Shown: positions 1 to 8,584 of the stretch, one piece after another | How the letters are laid out: each line of letters opens with the position of its first letter | Numbering within the stretch: the first letter of the stretch is position 1 | Source of the DNA: Streptosporangiaceae bacterium | Lineage (GTDB): Bacteria > Actinomycetota > Actinomycetes > Streptosporangiales > Streptosporangiaceae | Assembly (NCBI GenBank): GCA_019245115.1 | Contig: JAFARZ010000327.1 | Coordinates: 1 to 47,151 of the forward strand | Length of the DNA: 47,151 bases | Direction of reading: 5' to 3' | Program-made: the position numbers and the translations under genes | Notes under the pieces: generated by a model | Database searches by the model: none | Told to the model about the DNA's origin: nothing | What the model saw: the letters and a program-made list of their open reading frames with translations, nothing else

Positions 1-400
1 TCTTCCACGTCGTCCACCGCAGCTGCCGTCACATAACGGCCATATCAGGACAAAATCGGCACCCGCCACGACACGCCGCAGACTCGATTTGTTTTGGAAC
101 GCGCACGGAGTCCTACGTATCCACCGCAAGGCGTAAAACCACCGCACAAACCTGCGGATCCATGTCCGGCAAATCCGGATATGAGCGACAGGCGGAGCAA
201 CTGGCGACGGCCCGTACGGCCCGAGTCGGTTTCGCTGAGCTGTTAAGTTACCGAGGATTGCGCGCCCTGACCGACATGTCGCGCGGTAACGCTGTGGCTA
301 ACCCGGAAATGAGTGTGTAACGAGACTCTTGTGCCAGGTGTGGCGTCATTTACCCGCCGCACGGCGTCGGGAAGGGCACCGGCGGCTATGCACCAATCGT

Positions 401-488
401 CGTGGGCTTGTACCAGCCCGGCAGGTCCTGGCGCAGGGAGCCCAGGTACACATCTCGCCACTCTCATCCCGCCTGCATCAGGGCGTGC
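401..488 (-). repeat. Dispersed repeat A, copy 1
   Basis: About 88 bases whose reverse complement matches 45231-45317 with about 5 substitutions and one single-base indel by eye. The best conserved part is the run around CAGGACCTGCCGGGCTGG. It abuts the 54-bp palindrome at 510-563. Function unknown; it is non-coding in both places. Confidence 0.8.
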
Positions 489-509
489 CCGGACGCACCC
501 GGACGCACC

Positions 510-563
510 CGGATGGATGTGGCAGCGACCCGGTTATAACCGGGTCGCTGCCACATCCATCCG
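510..563. repeat. Perfect 54-bp palindrome (family with 36041-36094)
   Basis: Each base from 510 to 536 pairs with its partner from 563 back to 537, giving 27 uninterrupted pairs around the centre TTATAA. The core is CCGGTTATAACCGG and the outer arms read CGGATGGATGTGGCAGCGA. A second, imperfect copy of exactly the same length lies at 36041-36094. It could form a long hairpin or cruciform, bind a dimeric protein, or be a palindromic mobile unit; no coding content. Confidence 0.9.
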
Positions 564-988
564 AACAAGGATCCAGATTCGGATCGCTACGCTACCTGGA
601 TAGCTACATGGACAAAAACCGCAAATCAGGACACGCAATTGTCGTGGTGCATGACGTGTGTGTCGTACTGCGCTGGTGACGAGCCGAACTCAAACTCGTC
701 TCTGGTATCCGCCGGAGCGAGGGTCGCGGATGACCTCCACCCGAGGACAAGCGCCTGAGGACCAGTCGCAGGGCTGAGCATCTCTGTTTATCTCAGTGCG
801 CTAACAAGTCGTGGGATATTTACGAGGAAGTGCTTGATTGTTGTAAAAGATTGCCGTACCTTCAGCGTCAGCGTTTCGATTCGGAGCGTGACGCGCCAGA
901 CGTCGTAGCGGGAGACGGCTGGTACTGGGGAGGGCGTCCGGCCGATGCAGCTTTTGCCGTGCCCGTTCCAGCTCACGCAGGAGTACGC

Positions 989-1951
989 ATGCTCAAACAT
1001 CCACGCCTTGCCACGATGACACGACGACTCGTTCCTGTCACCGGTATTGCCGCAACTCTGCTCATCGCAGGTGCGTTCACCGGAACCGGCGCCTCGGCGG
1101 CCGTGACGGTCAGGCCAGCCGGGTCGGCCGACACGGCTAGTCCGGCAGCCGGTTCGCAAACATGGGCATACGACCCGGTGACTGGCAAGACGGTGACCGT
1201 GACCAAGCCCACCGGCTCCACCCCGGTGAACCCCGAAAACATTACGCACCCGCAGCAGGACGACATGGGCGTGGTCACCGGCGAGCACCAGAAGCACCTA
1301 GGGCTGACGAAGCCGGCAGCGGCCGTCAGCCAGTTGCCGGGCATCGATGTGAGCGCTTACCAGGGCAACATCAACTGGGCCGCGGTCGCCCCGTCCATCG
1401 ACTTCAACTACGCGAAGGCGACCGAAGGCACCTACTACACCAACCCGGATTTCAGTAACCAGTACACCGGGCCTTACAACCAGGGTCTTATCCGCGGCGC
1501 GTACCACTTCGCCATCCCGAACAACTCCAGCGGCGCCGCACAGGCCGACTACTTCGCGCACCATGGCGGCGGATGGTCGTCAGACGGCAAAACGCTGCCC
1601 GGAGCCCTCGACATCGAGTACAACCCCTACGGCAGCGAGTGCTACGGCTTGACCCAGAGCCAGATGACGTCCTGGATCCATAGCTTCGTCAACGAGTACG
1701 CGTTCGACGTGCACGTCTACCCGGTGATCTACTCCACGTTCGACTGGTGGAGCACCTGCACCGGCAACGCGAGTGGTTTCCAGAACAACGACCCGTTCTG
1801 GATCGCGTGCTACTGCTCGGCCGCGGGCACCTTGCCCGCCGGGTACGGCTACTACACGATCTGGCAGTACGCCGACTCCGGCTCCCTGCCTGGTGACCAG
1901 GACGTATTCAACGGCGTCTACTCCCGCCTGCAGGCACTGGCAGCGGGCTAG
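989..1951 (+). CDS. Secreted GH25 family muramidase (lysozyme)
   Basis: Predicted 320-residue extracellular peptidoglycan hydrolase cleaving the MurNAc-GlcNAc bond. The ATG at 989 is chosen because AGGAG (979-983) lies 5 bases upstream and the product then begins with a signal peptide (Arg-rich start, hydrophobic stretch around residues 14-32, Ala-rich cleavage region). After a linker of about 90 residues the catalytic barrel starts at GIDVSAYQGNINWAAV, the classic GH25 opening with the catalytic-site Asp; DIEYNP carries the second conserved acidic pair, and the end has the usual IWQYADSG motif. Family length is normal. Four Cys in the catalytic domain could form disulfides. It stands alone, followed by a strong hairpin, and shows no functional tie to the lanthipeptide genes. 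Confidence 0.93.
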   Translation: MLKHPRLATMTRRLVPVTGIAATLLIAGAFTGTGASAAVTVRPAGSADTASPAAGSQTWAYDPVTGKTVTVTKPTGSTPVNPENITHPQQDDMGVVTGEHQKHLGLTKPAAAVSQLPGIDVSAYQGNINWAAVAPSIDFNYAKATEGTYYTNPDFSNQYTGPYNQGLIRGAYHFAIPNNSSGAAQADYFAHHGGGWSSDGKTLPGALDIEYNPYGSECYGLTQSQMTSWIHSFVNEYAFDVHVYPVIYSTFDWWSTCTGNASGFQNNDPFWIACYCSAAGTLPAGYGYYTIWQYADSGSLPGDQDVFNGVYSRLQALAAG

Positions 1952-1984
1952 AGGCTAGCGGCCCGCCCCTGGGCGGCCCGAAAT

Positions 1985-2028
1985 CCCCGCCGACGCCGCG
2001 ACCACCACACTGCGCGACGTCGGCGGGG
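1985..2028. terminator. Hairpin between convergent genes
   Basis: CCCCGCCGACG (1985-1995) pairs with CGTCGGCGGGG (2018-2028), with a further 4-bp CGCG stem after one mismatch and a 12-base loop. There is no T tract, as is common in actinomycetes. It lies between the muramidase gene and the convergent HesB-like gene and could serve both. The 9-base word GAGGCTAGC flanks it on both sides (1951-1959 and 2032-2040). Confidence 0.65.
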
Positions 2029-2085
2029 CCCGAGGCTAGCTGTCCGAGCGGTGCCTATAACGGGCCGTACCTATACAGGCGGAGC

Positions 2086-2415
2086 CTATACGGGCGGGGC
2101 CTGATCGGACGGGCCGGCGTGGTCGGAGGCTTGCACTCCGAGGGAGAAATGAGCTCTCCCCTCTTCATCGAACTGCGCGTCGAGCACCTTGTCCTCGAGG
2201 TACGCGGCGGCCTGCGGCTCGAGGAACACCCGTGCTCCATCGGCCTCGAGAACCTCGTCGTTCTCATCGGGACCCGCCGCCGCTGTGACCTCCAGCGCAC
2301 CAGGGCTCTGCGGTTCCGGGGAGGATGTGATCCGCAGCCCGGCACCATCGGGGGCCTGCGGGGTAGACGTGACGGACTTGACGACTTCGGCGGCCGCCTC
2401 GGTCAGGACCAGCAT
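2086..2415 (-). CDS. HesB/IscA-like protein without cysteines
   Basis: 109-residue acidic protein with the fold signature of the HesB/IscA/ErpA family: MLVLTEAAAEVVKSV at the start, GAGLRI in the middle and an EADGARVFLEP segment followed by LEDKVLDAQ. The three Cys that bind iron or iron-sulfur clusters in true A-type carriers are absent, as in the actinobacterial paralogues often just called Fe-S assembly or adhesin-like proteins, so a carrier role is doubtful. The ATG at 2415 follows an AAAGG motif. Immediately upstream is the divergently unrelated small secreted protein gene on the same strand (91 bases away). Confidence 0.75.
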   Translation of the reverse strand: MLVLTEAAAEVVKSVTSTPQAPDGAGLRITSSPEPQSPGALEVTAAAGPDENDEVLEADGARVFLEPQAAAYLEDKVLDAQFDEEGRAHFSLGVQASDHAGPSDQAPPV

Positions 2416-2506
2416 GCGTGGTGACCTTTCGCTTCTTGTCCGGCAGAAGGCTCAAAGGTGCCCGCATACCCTGGGGTCGAATACGTAAACTCCGGATTGC
2501 GAACGG

Positions 2507-2815
2507 CTAAGACACCGAGAACCTGACCACGGTCCCGCCCGCCGGGCACCTGGCGAACAGGGTGGCGGGCAAGAAGGCCAGATCGGACGCCGTCCCGTTG
2601 GTGCACACGACGGTGAGCACCGCAGCGCCTTCGCCATCGCAGTAGGCGGTCACGCCGGAGGGGCCCAGGTTGAAGTCGCAAAAGTACACCGTCCGCGGCA
2701 CCGCGGTTGATGCGTGAGCCGGCGTGCTCAGGGCGAGGACGGGCGCGGCCACCACACCGAGCATGAGCGCGACAAACGCGGCACTCCGACGAATACGCGA
2801 AGACAGATTCTGCAC
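2507..2815 (-). CDS. Small secreted Cys-containing protein, unknown function
   Basis: 102 residues from a GTG start, preceded by AAGGGAA at a suitable distance. Residues 1-36 form a clear Sec signal peptide (RIRRSAAFVALMLGVVAAP, then STPAHAS). The mature part of about 67 residues has four Cys (FCDF, YCDG, VVCTNG, ARCPAG), enough for two disulfides. I do not recognise a family. It is divergent from the acyl-CoA ligase gene, with only about 130 bases between their starts. Confidence 0.6.
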   Translation of the reverse strand: MQNLSSRIRRSAAFVALMLGVVAAPVLALSTPAHASTAVPRTVYFCDFNLGPSGVTAYCDGEGAAVLTVVCTNGTASDLAFLPATLFARCPAGGTVVRFSVS

Positions 2816-2947
2816 AGGCTGTTCCCTTCTGCTTGGTACTGTTCGGGCCGGTACCGTTAGGTCCGAGCGTGAGTCTGCACGGTGCCGATGTGGCAGTGCT
2901 TTGGCATCGCATGCGTCGCCTGGTCAGACAGCTGTCAGCATGAGGGC

Positions 2948-4531
2948 ATGGACCAATCTCGCCCCGCACGGGTCGCGGCCAGCCTGGCGGAGTTCTGCTC
3001 GCGACCGCCGCTGACGGCTGCCGGGCCTGGCCCGGCTGCCGAACCTGACCCGGCCGCGGAGCAGCAGTGGCTGGTGGACCTGTTCCACCAAGTCGCCACG
3101 TCGGTGCCCGCCTACCAGCACTTCCTGCGCCAGCACGAGGTGAAGGCGGCGGACGTGCGCACGCTCGCTGACTTCCGCCGGTTGCCGCTGGTGAGCAAGG
3201 AGAACTACCACACGCGGTATCCGCTCTCGCAACGCTGCCGCGACGGGGAGCTGGCCAGCTGCGACATGATCGCGGTGTCGTCCGGGTCCACGGGCCACCC
3301 CACCTACTGGCCGCGGTTCGTGACCGACGAACTGGCGGCGGCCGCCCGGTTCGAGCAGATCTTCCACGACAGCTTCGAGGCCGACGCTAAGCCGACGCTG
3401 GCGGTGGTCTGCTTTCCGCTGGGCACGTGGGTGGGCGGGCTTTATACCGCGTCCTGCTGTCGCCACCTGGCGATAAAGGGATACCAGGTCACGGTCGTGG
3501 CCCCGGGCAACGACAAAGAAGAGATCTTGCGGGTGGTGCCGGACCTGGCTGCTGATTTCGCGCAGACGGTGCTGCTCGGGTACCCGCCGTTTCTCAAGGA
3601 CCTGGTCGATACCGGGATCGCCCGGGGTGTGCCGTGGGCATCGATGAACATCCGGCTCGTCCTGGCCGGGGAGGTGTTCAGCGAGGACTGGCGTGACCTC
3701 ATCGGCACGCGTGCGGGGATGCGGCGGCCCACCCATGACTCAGCTGCGCTGTACGGTACCGCGGACGGCGGAGTTCTCGGCAACGAGACACCGCTCAGCA
3801 TCACGATCCGCCGGTTTCTCGCCGGGAGCCCGGGCGCGGCCCAGGCGATGTTCGGGCAGTCCCGGCTGCCGACGCTCGTGCAGTACGACCCGCGCAGCCG
3901 CTTCTTCGAGGAACATGACGGCACCTTGCTGTTCACCGCCGACAGTGGTGTGCCGCTGATCCGCTACCACATCGCCGACGAAGGCGGCATCGTTCCGTAT
4001 GAGCAGGCCATCGAACTGTGCCGTCAGCATGGCTTCGACCCGCTCGACGCGCTCGGCGGCGCGCGTGGAGTACGGGAGCTGCCGTTCGTGTACGTCTTCG
4101 GTCGCTCACACCTGGCCGTGTCCTTCTATGGCGCCAACGTGTACCCGGAAAACATCGCCGCCGGGTTGGAGCAGCCGCAGGTAAGCGCCTGGGTGACCGG
4201 CAAGTTCGTGCTCGAGGTGGTCGAGGACGCCGACCGCAACCGGCGGCTGGCCGTCGCCGTGGAGCTGGCGCCGGGCGAGCCGGCGCCGGGCGAGCAGGGC
4301 GATCCGGAGCGCCAGCGCACTGCCGCCCAGTCCATCCGCACCCAGCTACGCCGCCGCAACAGCGAGTTCGCCCACTATGTGCCGGAGGAGTGCCAGGAAC
4401 CGCAGGTCACCCTGCTCCCCGCAGGAGACCCGGACTACTTCCCCCGTGGCGTCAAGCACCGCTACACCAGAAAACCCGCGCCGGGCGCTAACGACACAAT
4501 CGAGAAACGCGGCGGATTACGTTCCAGATAA
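2948..4531 (+). CDS. PaaK-like acyl-CoA ligase (AMP-forming)
   Basis: About 527 residues of the phenylacetate-CoA ligase branch of adenylate-forming enzymes: activates a carboxylic acid with ATP and transfers it to CoA or another thiol. The P-loop is VSSGSTGHPTYWPR, the adenine-binding motif is ALYGTADGG, and the conserved Asp of the later core motif is in FTADSGVPLIRYHIADEGG. The C-terminal lid domain begins around FGRSHLAVSFYG. The start is uncertain: ATG 2948 has GAGGG only one base upstream, and ATG 2882 in frame lacks a clear ribosome site. The substrate cannot be read from sequence. It is followed by repeat B and then an MFS gene on the same strand, so an uptake-activation pair is possible. 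Confidence 0.85.
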   Translation: MDQSRPARVAASLAEFCSRPPLTAAGPGPAAEPDPAAEQQWLVDLFHQVATSVPAYQHFLRQHEVKAADVRTLADFRRLPLVSKENYHTRYPLSQRCRDGELASCDMIAVSSGSTGHPTYWPRFVTDELAAAARFEQIFHDSFEADAKPTLAVVCFPLGTWVGGLYTASCCRHLAIKGYQVTVVAPGNDKEEILRVVPDLAADFAQTVLLGYPPFLKDLVDTGIARGVPWASMNIRLVLAGEVFSEDWRDLIGTRAGMRRPTHDSAALYGTADGGVLGNETPLSITIRRFLAGSPGAAQAMFGQSRLPTLVQYDPRSRFFEEHDGTLLFTADSGVPLIRYHIADEGGIVPYEQAIELCRQHGFDPLDALGGARGVRELPFVYVFGRSHLAVSFYGANVYPENIAAGLEQPQVSAWVTGKFVLEVVEDADRNRRLAVAVELAPGEPAPGEQGDPERQRTAAQSIRTQLRRRNSEFAHYVPEECQEPQVTLLPAGDPDYFPRGVKHRYTRKPAPGANDTIEKRGGLRSR

Positions 4532-4606
4532 CGCGTGTTCGCGACAAATTGGCCAAACCGTCTTCGCTAGAATACGCGCGCCGACCTGGTCGGTTATGCA
4601 TATCGC

Positions 4607-4694
4607 CGCATAGCGGGCACGTGGGCCGACCATTTCGTGGAAGATAAGAGCCCTCTGGAGGAAAAGGTGCCGGAAACCGGCGCCCTTTCTTCCG
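4607..4694 (+). repeat. Dispersed repeat B, copy 1 (hairpin-forming)
   Basis: 88 bases matching the reverse complement of 46883-46970 at about 74 of 88 positions by eye, with no gaps. The right half is itself a large imperfect hairpin: 4657-4673 pairs with 4677-4693 around an AAA loop (centre GGTGCCGG-AAA-CCGGCGCC). The copy lies 75 bases after the acyl-CoA ligase stop, and the other copy lies 29 bases after the ferredoxin stop, so it may work as a terminator-like or REP-like unit. Confidence 0.8.
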
Positions 4695-4787
4695 CGCGAC
4701 CCTTTTCTTCCACGTCGCGGCGTGGGCAAATGGCGCATGTCATGAAATGTCGGGCGCGGACCGGAGCGGGCGGGGCCGCGCGTGGGG

Positions 4788-4847
4788 GCGGGGGGCGCGG
4801 AGCCGGAACGGGCGGGGGGCGCGGAGCCGGAACGGGCGGGGGGCGGG
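4788..4847 (+). repeat. 24-bp G-rich tandem repeat
   Basis: Two exact 24-bp units (4788-4811 and 4812-4835; each starts GCGGGGGGCGCGGAG) plus a partial third. The surrounding 4760-4875 is almost pure G/C with many runs of four to six G on the plus strand, so the strand could fold into G-quadruplexes. It sits about 125 bases upstream of the MFS start. Confidence 0.8.
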
Positions 4848-4970
4848 CGGGGGTATGGCGGGGGCGGGTAACGGGGTGAAACAGATCGTTGAATTGTTAC
4901 CTACTGGCGAGTTACGTTCTTACCGCTCACGTCAGGAGCGCGGACGCCGCACAGCAAGGGGTGTGATCGC

Positions 4971-6863
4971 GTGTCAGGAGCAGTAGCCCATCCCGTAATC
5001 TCCAGCCGGCCTCGCAGACGGTCGCACCGCCAGCTCGACACCTATCCCGCCACGGCGGCCCGGGTCACCTACCTGGCGATCACGGTACTGGCCACCGTCA
5101 CGCTGTACTACGAGCTGTACGTCGGCGGCTCGGTGTCCACGCTGCAGCTCGCCGACCTGAACATGAGCTTCACGTTCTACGTGGTGATCCTGGCCTTCGG
5201 CAACCTGATCGGCGCGTTCGGCTCGTTGTTCGCCGGGCTGGCCGACCGGTGGGGCCGGGCCACGCTGGTGGTGTGGGGGCTGTTCATCACCGGGTACGTC
5301 ACGATGTTCGTCATTCCGGCAGCCACCAACAAATGGTCGTTCGGCATCGAGACGTTCGCGGTCGCGGTCGTCGAAGGCATCTGCCTGGTCGCCACGCCGG
5401 CCCTGATCCGCGACTTCTCACCGCAGGTCGGCCGGGCTACCGCCATGGGCTTCTGGACCAGCGGCCCGGTGGTCGGCAGCCTGGTCGTGGCGGTGGTCGG
5501 CAGCGCCACCATCCCCGCGGTGGTGACCAACAACCGCATCTGGACGCATCAGTACTACATCTGCGGCACCGTCGGCCTGGTCGTGTTCCTCATCGCCTTC
5601 CTCGGGCTGCGGGAGCTGTCCCCCGCGCTGCGCGACCAGCTCATGGTGACGATGCGCGACCGCGCCCTGATCGAGGCCAGGGCGAAGGGCCTGAGCGACG
5701 CCGACATCCAGGCCGCGCTGAGGCATCCGTTCCGCCAGTTGCTCAAGCTGGACATCATCGTCTCGGCGTTCGCCGTGTCGGTCATGCTGCTGATCTACTA
5801 CACGGCCGTCGCGTTCAGCCTGATCTACCTGACCACCGTGTTCGGCTTCTCGGTCAAGGACAGCAACGGGCTGGGCAACTGGAACTGGGGGTTCAACGCC
5901 ATCGCGGTGATCCTGATCGGCTTCGTGTCCGATCGGTTCCGGGTCCGCAAGCCGTTCATGGTCATTGGCGGTGTGGTCGGCGCGGCCATGGTCGTGGTGT
6001 ACCTGATGCAGGCCGGCCATCATCCCGGCTACTACACGCTGGCGATCATCCTGGCCATCAGCGCGTTCGCGCTGGGCGTGGCCTACACGCCGTGGATGGC
6101 GAGCTTCACCGAGACCGTGGAGGCACGGAACCCGGCGCTCACCGCCACCGGCCTGGCCATCTGGGGATGGATCGTCCGTATCGTCGTGTTCGCCTCGTTC
6201 CTGATCATCCCGGTGGTGATCAACTCGGTGACCCCGCTGGTCAACTACGGGACGAACGTCAAGACGTACGCGGCGACGTACGCCAGCCAGCTCAGCTTCG
6301 CCCAGACCCACCCGCAGATCGTGGCCACCGCGCAGAAATATCAGGTCCAGCTCGGTTACGCGCAGAAGTTCGCGCCCGAGCTCGCCGTCATCCAGGCCAA
6401 CCCGGCGGTGTTCACGCAGCTCGCCAAGTACCCCAACCCGGCCACCATCCCGCCCAAGCTGCTCGGCCAGGCGATAACCGCGGCCGGCGGCGGCACCAAG
6501 GGCATCAGCGTCCTGCAGACGATCTCGGCCAACAAGGCGCAGATCAACGCGGTGGTCGCGGCCGCGCCGCAGCTCCAGCAGCTCGCGCCGTACGCGACGC
6601 AGCTCAAGGCGCTGTCCCAGGTGCCCCCCGGCGTCTTCCCCTACCTCCAGGCCCACGGCCCGGCGGTACAGAAGGCCGCCGCGGCCGCGCCCAGCCAGTG
6701 GAAGCGCTGGTACTGGGTGTGCTTCGGCGGCATCGTGTTCTTCCTGCTCAGCATCCCACTGCTGCGCGGCCGGTGGCGCCCGCGCGACGCCCGCCGCGAC
6801 GAAGCCGAGCACGAGGCCATGGTCCAGGCCGAACTCGCCAAGCTGAACATCGTGGCCGGCTGA
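4971..6863 (+). CDS. MFS transporter with large extracytoplasmic insertion
   Basis: 630-residue inner membrane permease of the major facilitator superfamily. GTG 4971 is chosen because AAGGGG lies about 11 bases upstream. TM segments begin near residue 32 (VTYLAITVLATVTLYY); the loop 2-3 MFS motif is visible as GLADRWGRATLVVWG, and a second copy-like motif GFVSDRFRVRKPFMV lies after TM 8. Between the penultimate and last TM segments (about residues 430-580) there is an Ala/Gln/Pro-rich soluble insertion with helical character, found in some actinobacterial MFS proteins. The C-terminus is charged and cytoplasmic. Substrate unknown; the neighbouring acyl-CoA ligase suggests an organic acid. Confidence 0.88.
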   Translation: MSGAVAHPVISSRPRRRSHRQLDTYPATAARVTYLAITVLATVTLYYELYVGGSVSTLQLADLNMSFTFYVVILAFGNLIGAFGSLFAGLADRWGRATLVVWGLFITGYVTMFVIPAATNKWSFGIETFAVAVVEGICLVATPALIRDFSPQVGRATAMGFWTSGPVVGSLVVAVVGSATIPAVVTNNRIWTHQYYICGTVGLVVFLIAFLGLRELSPALRDQLMVTMRDRALIEARAKGLSDADIQAALRHPFRQLLKLDIIVSAFAVSVMLLIYYTAVAFSLIYLTTVFGFSVKDSNGLGNWNWGFNAIAVILIGFVSDRFRVRKPFMVIGGVVGAAMVVVYLMQAGHHPGYYTLAIILAISAFALGVAYTPWMASFTETVEARNPALTATGLAIWGWIVRIVVFASFLIIPVVINSVTPLVNYGTNVKTYAATYASQLSFAQTHPQIVATAQKYQVQLGYAQKFAPELAVIQANPAVFTQLAKYPNPATIPPKLLGQAITAAGGGTKGISVLQTISANKAQINAVVAAAPQLQQLAPYATQLKALSQVPPGVFPYLQAHGPAVQKAAAAAPSQWKRWYWVCFGGIVFFLLSIPLLRGRWRPRDARRDEAEHEAMVQAELAKLNIVAG

Positions 6864-6878
6864 GGTTCGGGAGGGAGT

Positions 6879-6929
6879 AACCACCGCCCGTTCGTGATAA
6901 AGATCTGAATTAACGAACGGACGGTGGTT
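6879..6929. terminator. Bidirectional terminator hairpin
   Basis: AACCACCG-C-CCGTTCGT (6879-6895) pairs with ACGAACGG-A-CGGTGGTT (6913-6929): 16 pairs with one internal mismatch and a 17-base A/T-rich loop. It fills the gap between the MFS stop and the stop of the convergent P450 gene, which begins right at 6930. Confidence 0.85.
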
Positions 6930-8159
6930 TCACGTCCTCGCCTTGAGCGAGGTCAGCACCACGGGTAGCTCCATGAGGCCGCGCATAACCGGGCTTGTGC
7001 GCCAGCGCAGTTCAGACGGCGGCACGGCCAGCGCCATGCCGGGGAACCGGGCCAGCAGGCCGCGGAAGGCGATGCTTGCTTCCAGCCGGGCCAGTGGTGC
7101 GCCGAGGCAATAGTGGACGCCATGGCCGAAGGCAAGATGACCCACGGTGTCCCTGGCCAGGTCGAGCCGGTCCGGGTCAGGATAGCGCTGCGGATCGTGG
7201 TTGGCGGAGGCCAACGAGACCATTACAAAGGCACCCGCGGGGATGTGCGCCCCGCCCAGTTCGGCCGGTTCCAGGGTGAAGCGCATGGTTGCCATGTTGA
7301 ACGGGCCTTCGTAGCGCAGGAACTCCTCGATCGCAGGGGATAGCAACGACTCGTCGGCACGCAGGGCAGCCAGTTGATCTGGATTGAGCAACAACGCGAG
7401 GGTACCGTTGCCTATCAGATTCACTGTGGTCTCGTAACCGGCTATGAGCAGCAGGAACACCGTGGCAGTGATCTCAGCACGGGTCAGCCGGTCCCCGGCG
7501 TCGTCGGCCTGCGTTAGCGCGGACACCAAGTGCTCGTCGGGTTCGACCCGTTTGCGCTCCACCAGTTCGGTAAGGTAGCCGGCCATGGCCCGGCCGGCGG
7601 GCATTAGCTGCTCCGGGGCGTCGGCGTAGACCAGCGCATCGGTCCAGTCGCGGAACTCGGTGCGCTCCTGCTCCGGAATGCCCAGCAGTTCGCAGATCAC
7701 CGTGAGGGGCAGCGGGACGGCGAAGTCGCGCAACAAACCGAATGGTGTGCCAGTGGGCAGTGAGTCGAGCAGGTCCCCGGCGATCACCTCAATTCTCGGA
7801 CGCAGAGCCGCTATCCGGCGCCCGGTGAATGCTCTGCTCACCAGTGAGCGCAACCGTTTGTGATCTGGCGGGTCGGTGTTGAGCATGTGCCGGCCGAGCG
7901 CTCCTATGAAGGCCGGCGCCTGCTTCCCGTCTGTCTCGGCATGCTGAGCAGGCAGCACCTCGGCGGCGCGCCGGCCGTCCTTGCTGAACCGCGGGTCGGA
8001 CAGCGCGATCCGGGCCTCGGCGTAGCGGGTGACCAACCAGACCCGGGTGTTTCCGGGCAATGTAACCTCGCTGACCGGTTGCTCCATGCGCAACCGGGTA
8101 TATAGCGCGTACGGGTCGCTGATGAACTCCGCCCCGAGTGCAATCACGTCCTCACTCAC
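6930..8159 (-). CDS. Cytochrome P450 (bacterial class I, CYP107-like)
   Basis: 409-residue soluble haem monooxygenase, full length. The I-helix oxygen motif is AGYETT (240-245), the ExxR pair is E279/R282 in EEFLRYEGP, and the haem loop is FGHGVHYCLGAP with the axial Cys at 351. The overall look (HMLNTDPPDHKRLRSLVSRAF, the C-helix region) is that of the CYP107/CYP105 biosynthetic group. It needs an external ferredoxin; the only one in the window is at 46644. It diverges from the SARP gene across a 425-base regulatory region, which suggests co-regulation with the lanthipeptide genes and a role as a late tailoring oxidase, though this is inference. Confidence 0.93.
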   Translation of the reverse strand: MSEDVIALGAEFISDPYALYTRLRMEQPVSEVTLPGNTRVWLVTRYAEARIALSDPRFSKDGRRAAEVLPAQHAETDGKQAPAFIGALGRHMLNTDPPDHKRLRSLVSRAFTGRRIAALRPRIEVIAGDLLDSLPTGTPFGLLRDFAVPLPLTVICELLGIPEQERTEFRDWTDALVYADAPEQLMPAGRAMAGYLTELVERKRVEPDEHLVSALTQADDAGDRLTRAEITATVFLLLIAGYETTVNLIGNGTLALLLNPDQLAALRADESLLSPAIEEFLRYEGPFNMATMRFTLEPAELGGAHIPAGAFVMVSLASANHDPQRYPDPDRLDLARDTVGHLAFGHGVHYCLGAPLARLEASIAFRGLLARFPGMALAVPPSELRWRTSPVMRGLMELPVVLTSLKART

Positions 8160-8584
8160 CGAGACTCCTCCTGACCCCCAGCTCGGGTGTATCGGCCCCG
8201 TCGCTACGCCGTACCCGATAAGAAACCCCCTATGCGGTAAAGTCCTCCAGCAGCGCGAATGCTTTTCCCGCTATGCCAAGCGCCGTCCTCTTGTCTCACA
8301 TGAGTTGACAGAGATGGCCTCCGTCACTTCAAGACCGCGTGACCATCCGGTAGCAATTACGTGGAAAATGCTCCTCGAACCGGGAGTGATAAAAGGCTTC
8401 GACGCCCCTTATCGCCCCAGCTCAGGAACATTTTCCTGTGCGGCGCGCTCCTCAGCCGCCGATTCTCAAGGGCTAAACTCGAATGTGAGGTTAGTCTCCG
8501 GCTAATGTTTAGTCTTCGGTTAACTGGTGACTCCTGTTACGGAGCGGCCGGAGTAACGGGTGAGGCTGGGCCGCCGGAGGCGGT
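8160..8584. promoter_or_regulatory. Divergent P450/SARP promoter region with 15-bp direct repeats
   Basis: No gene is supported. Two related 15-mers, TTAGTCTCCGGCTAA (8491-8505) and TTAGTCTTCGGTTAA (8509-8523), lie in direct orientation 18 bases apart and match at 13 of 15 positions; each is also a partial inverted repeat (TTA...TAA). The second runs into CGGTTAAC, a word also found in the precursor promoter at about 22788. The SARP gene has GGAGG (8576-8580) four bases before its ATG. Confidence 0.55.

Larger units (their letters stand above)
1..988. other. Non-coding flank carrying repeats
   Basis: No convincing gene is visible in this stretch: the short open frames have no recognisable family, no good ribosome binding site and conflict with the repeats. 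It holds repeat A copy 1 (401-488), a short GGACGCACCC tandem run (491-510) and a perfect 54-bp palindrome (510-563). The first 12 bases match the end of the repeat B neighbourhood at about 4707-4718, which may mean a third copy is cut by the window edge, but 12 bases is too little to be sure. The bases after about 700 are presumably the promoter and 5' region of the GH25 gene. Confidence 0.6.
4532..4970. other. Repeat-rich intergenic region
   Basis: No gene is supported here. The stretch holds repeat B copy 1 (4607-4694), then an extremely G-rich block (about 4760-4875) with a 24-bp tandem repeat, and finally an A/T-richer segment (4878-4950) that should contain the promoter of the MFS gene. 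Confidence 0.7.

Noticed and set aside
313..679. Two small plus-strand frames covering repeat A and the palindrome
   Set aside because: They read through repeats, lack ribosome sites and have no recognisable product.
720..988. Possible ydaO-type (c-di-AMP) riboswitch upstream of the muramidase gene
   Set aside because: Cell-wall hydrolases often have one in actinomycetes, but the conserved GAACUCUG and GGAACGGGGG-like blocks were not found here.
4517..4738. Small minus-strand frame after the acyl-CoA ligase gene
   Set aside because: It consists of repeat B translated; the other repeat copy encodes a different frame, so coding is unlikely.
5249..6884. Long open frames overlapping the MFS gene in other frames (543 residues plus, 488 residues minus)
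   Set aside because: Low-complexity Arg/Gly/His/Pro products typical of G/C-rich shadow frames; the MFS frame has clear motifs and a ribosome site.
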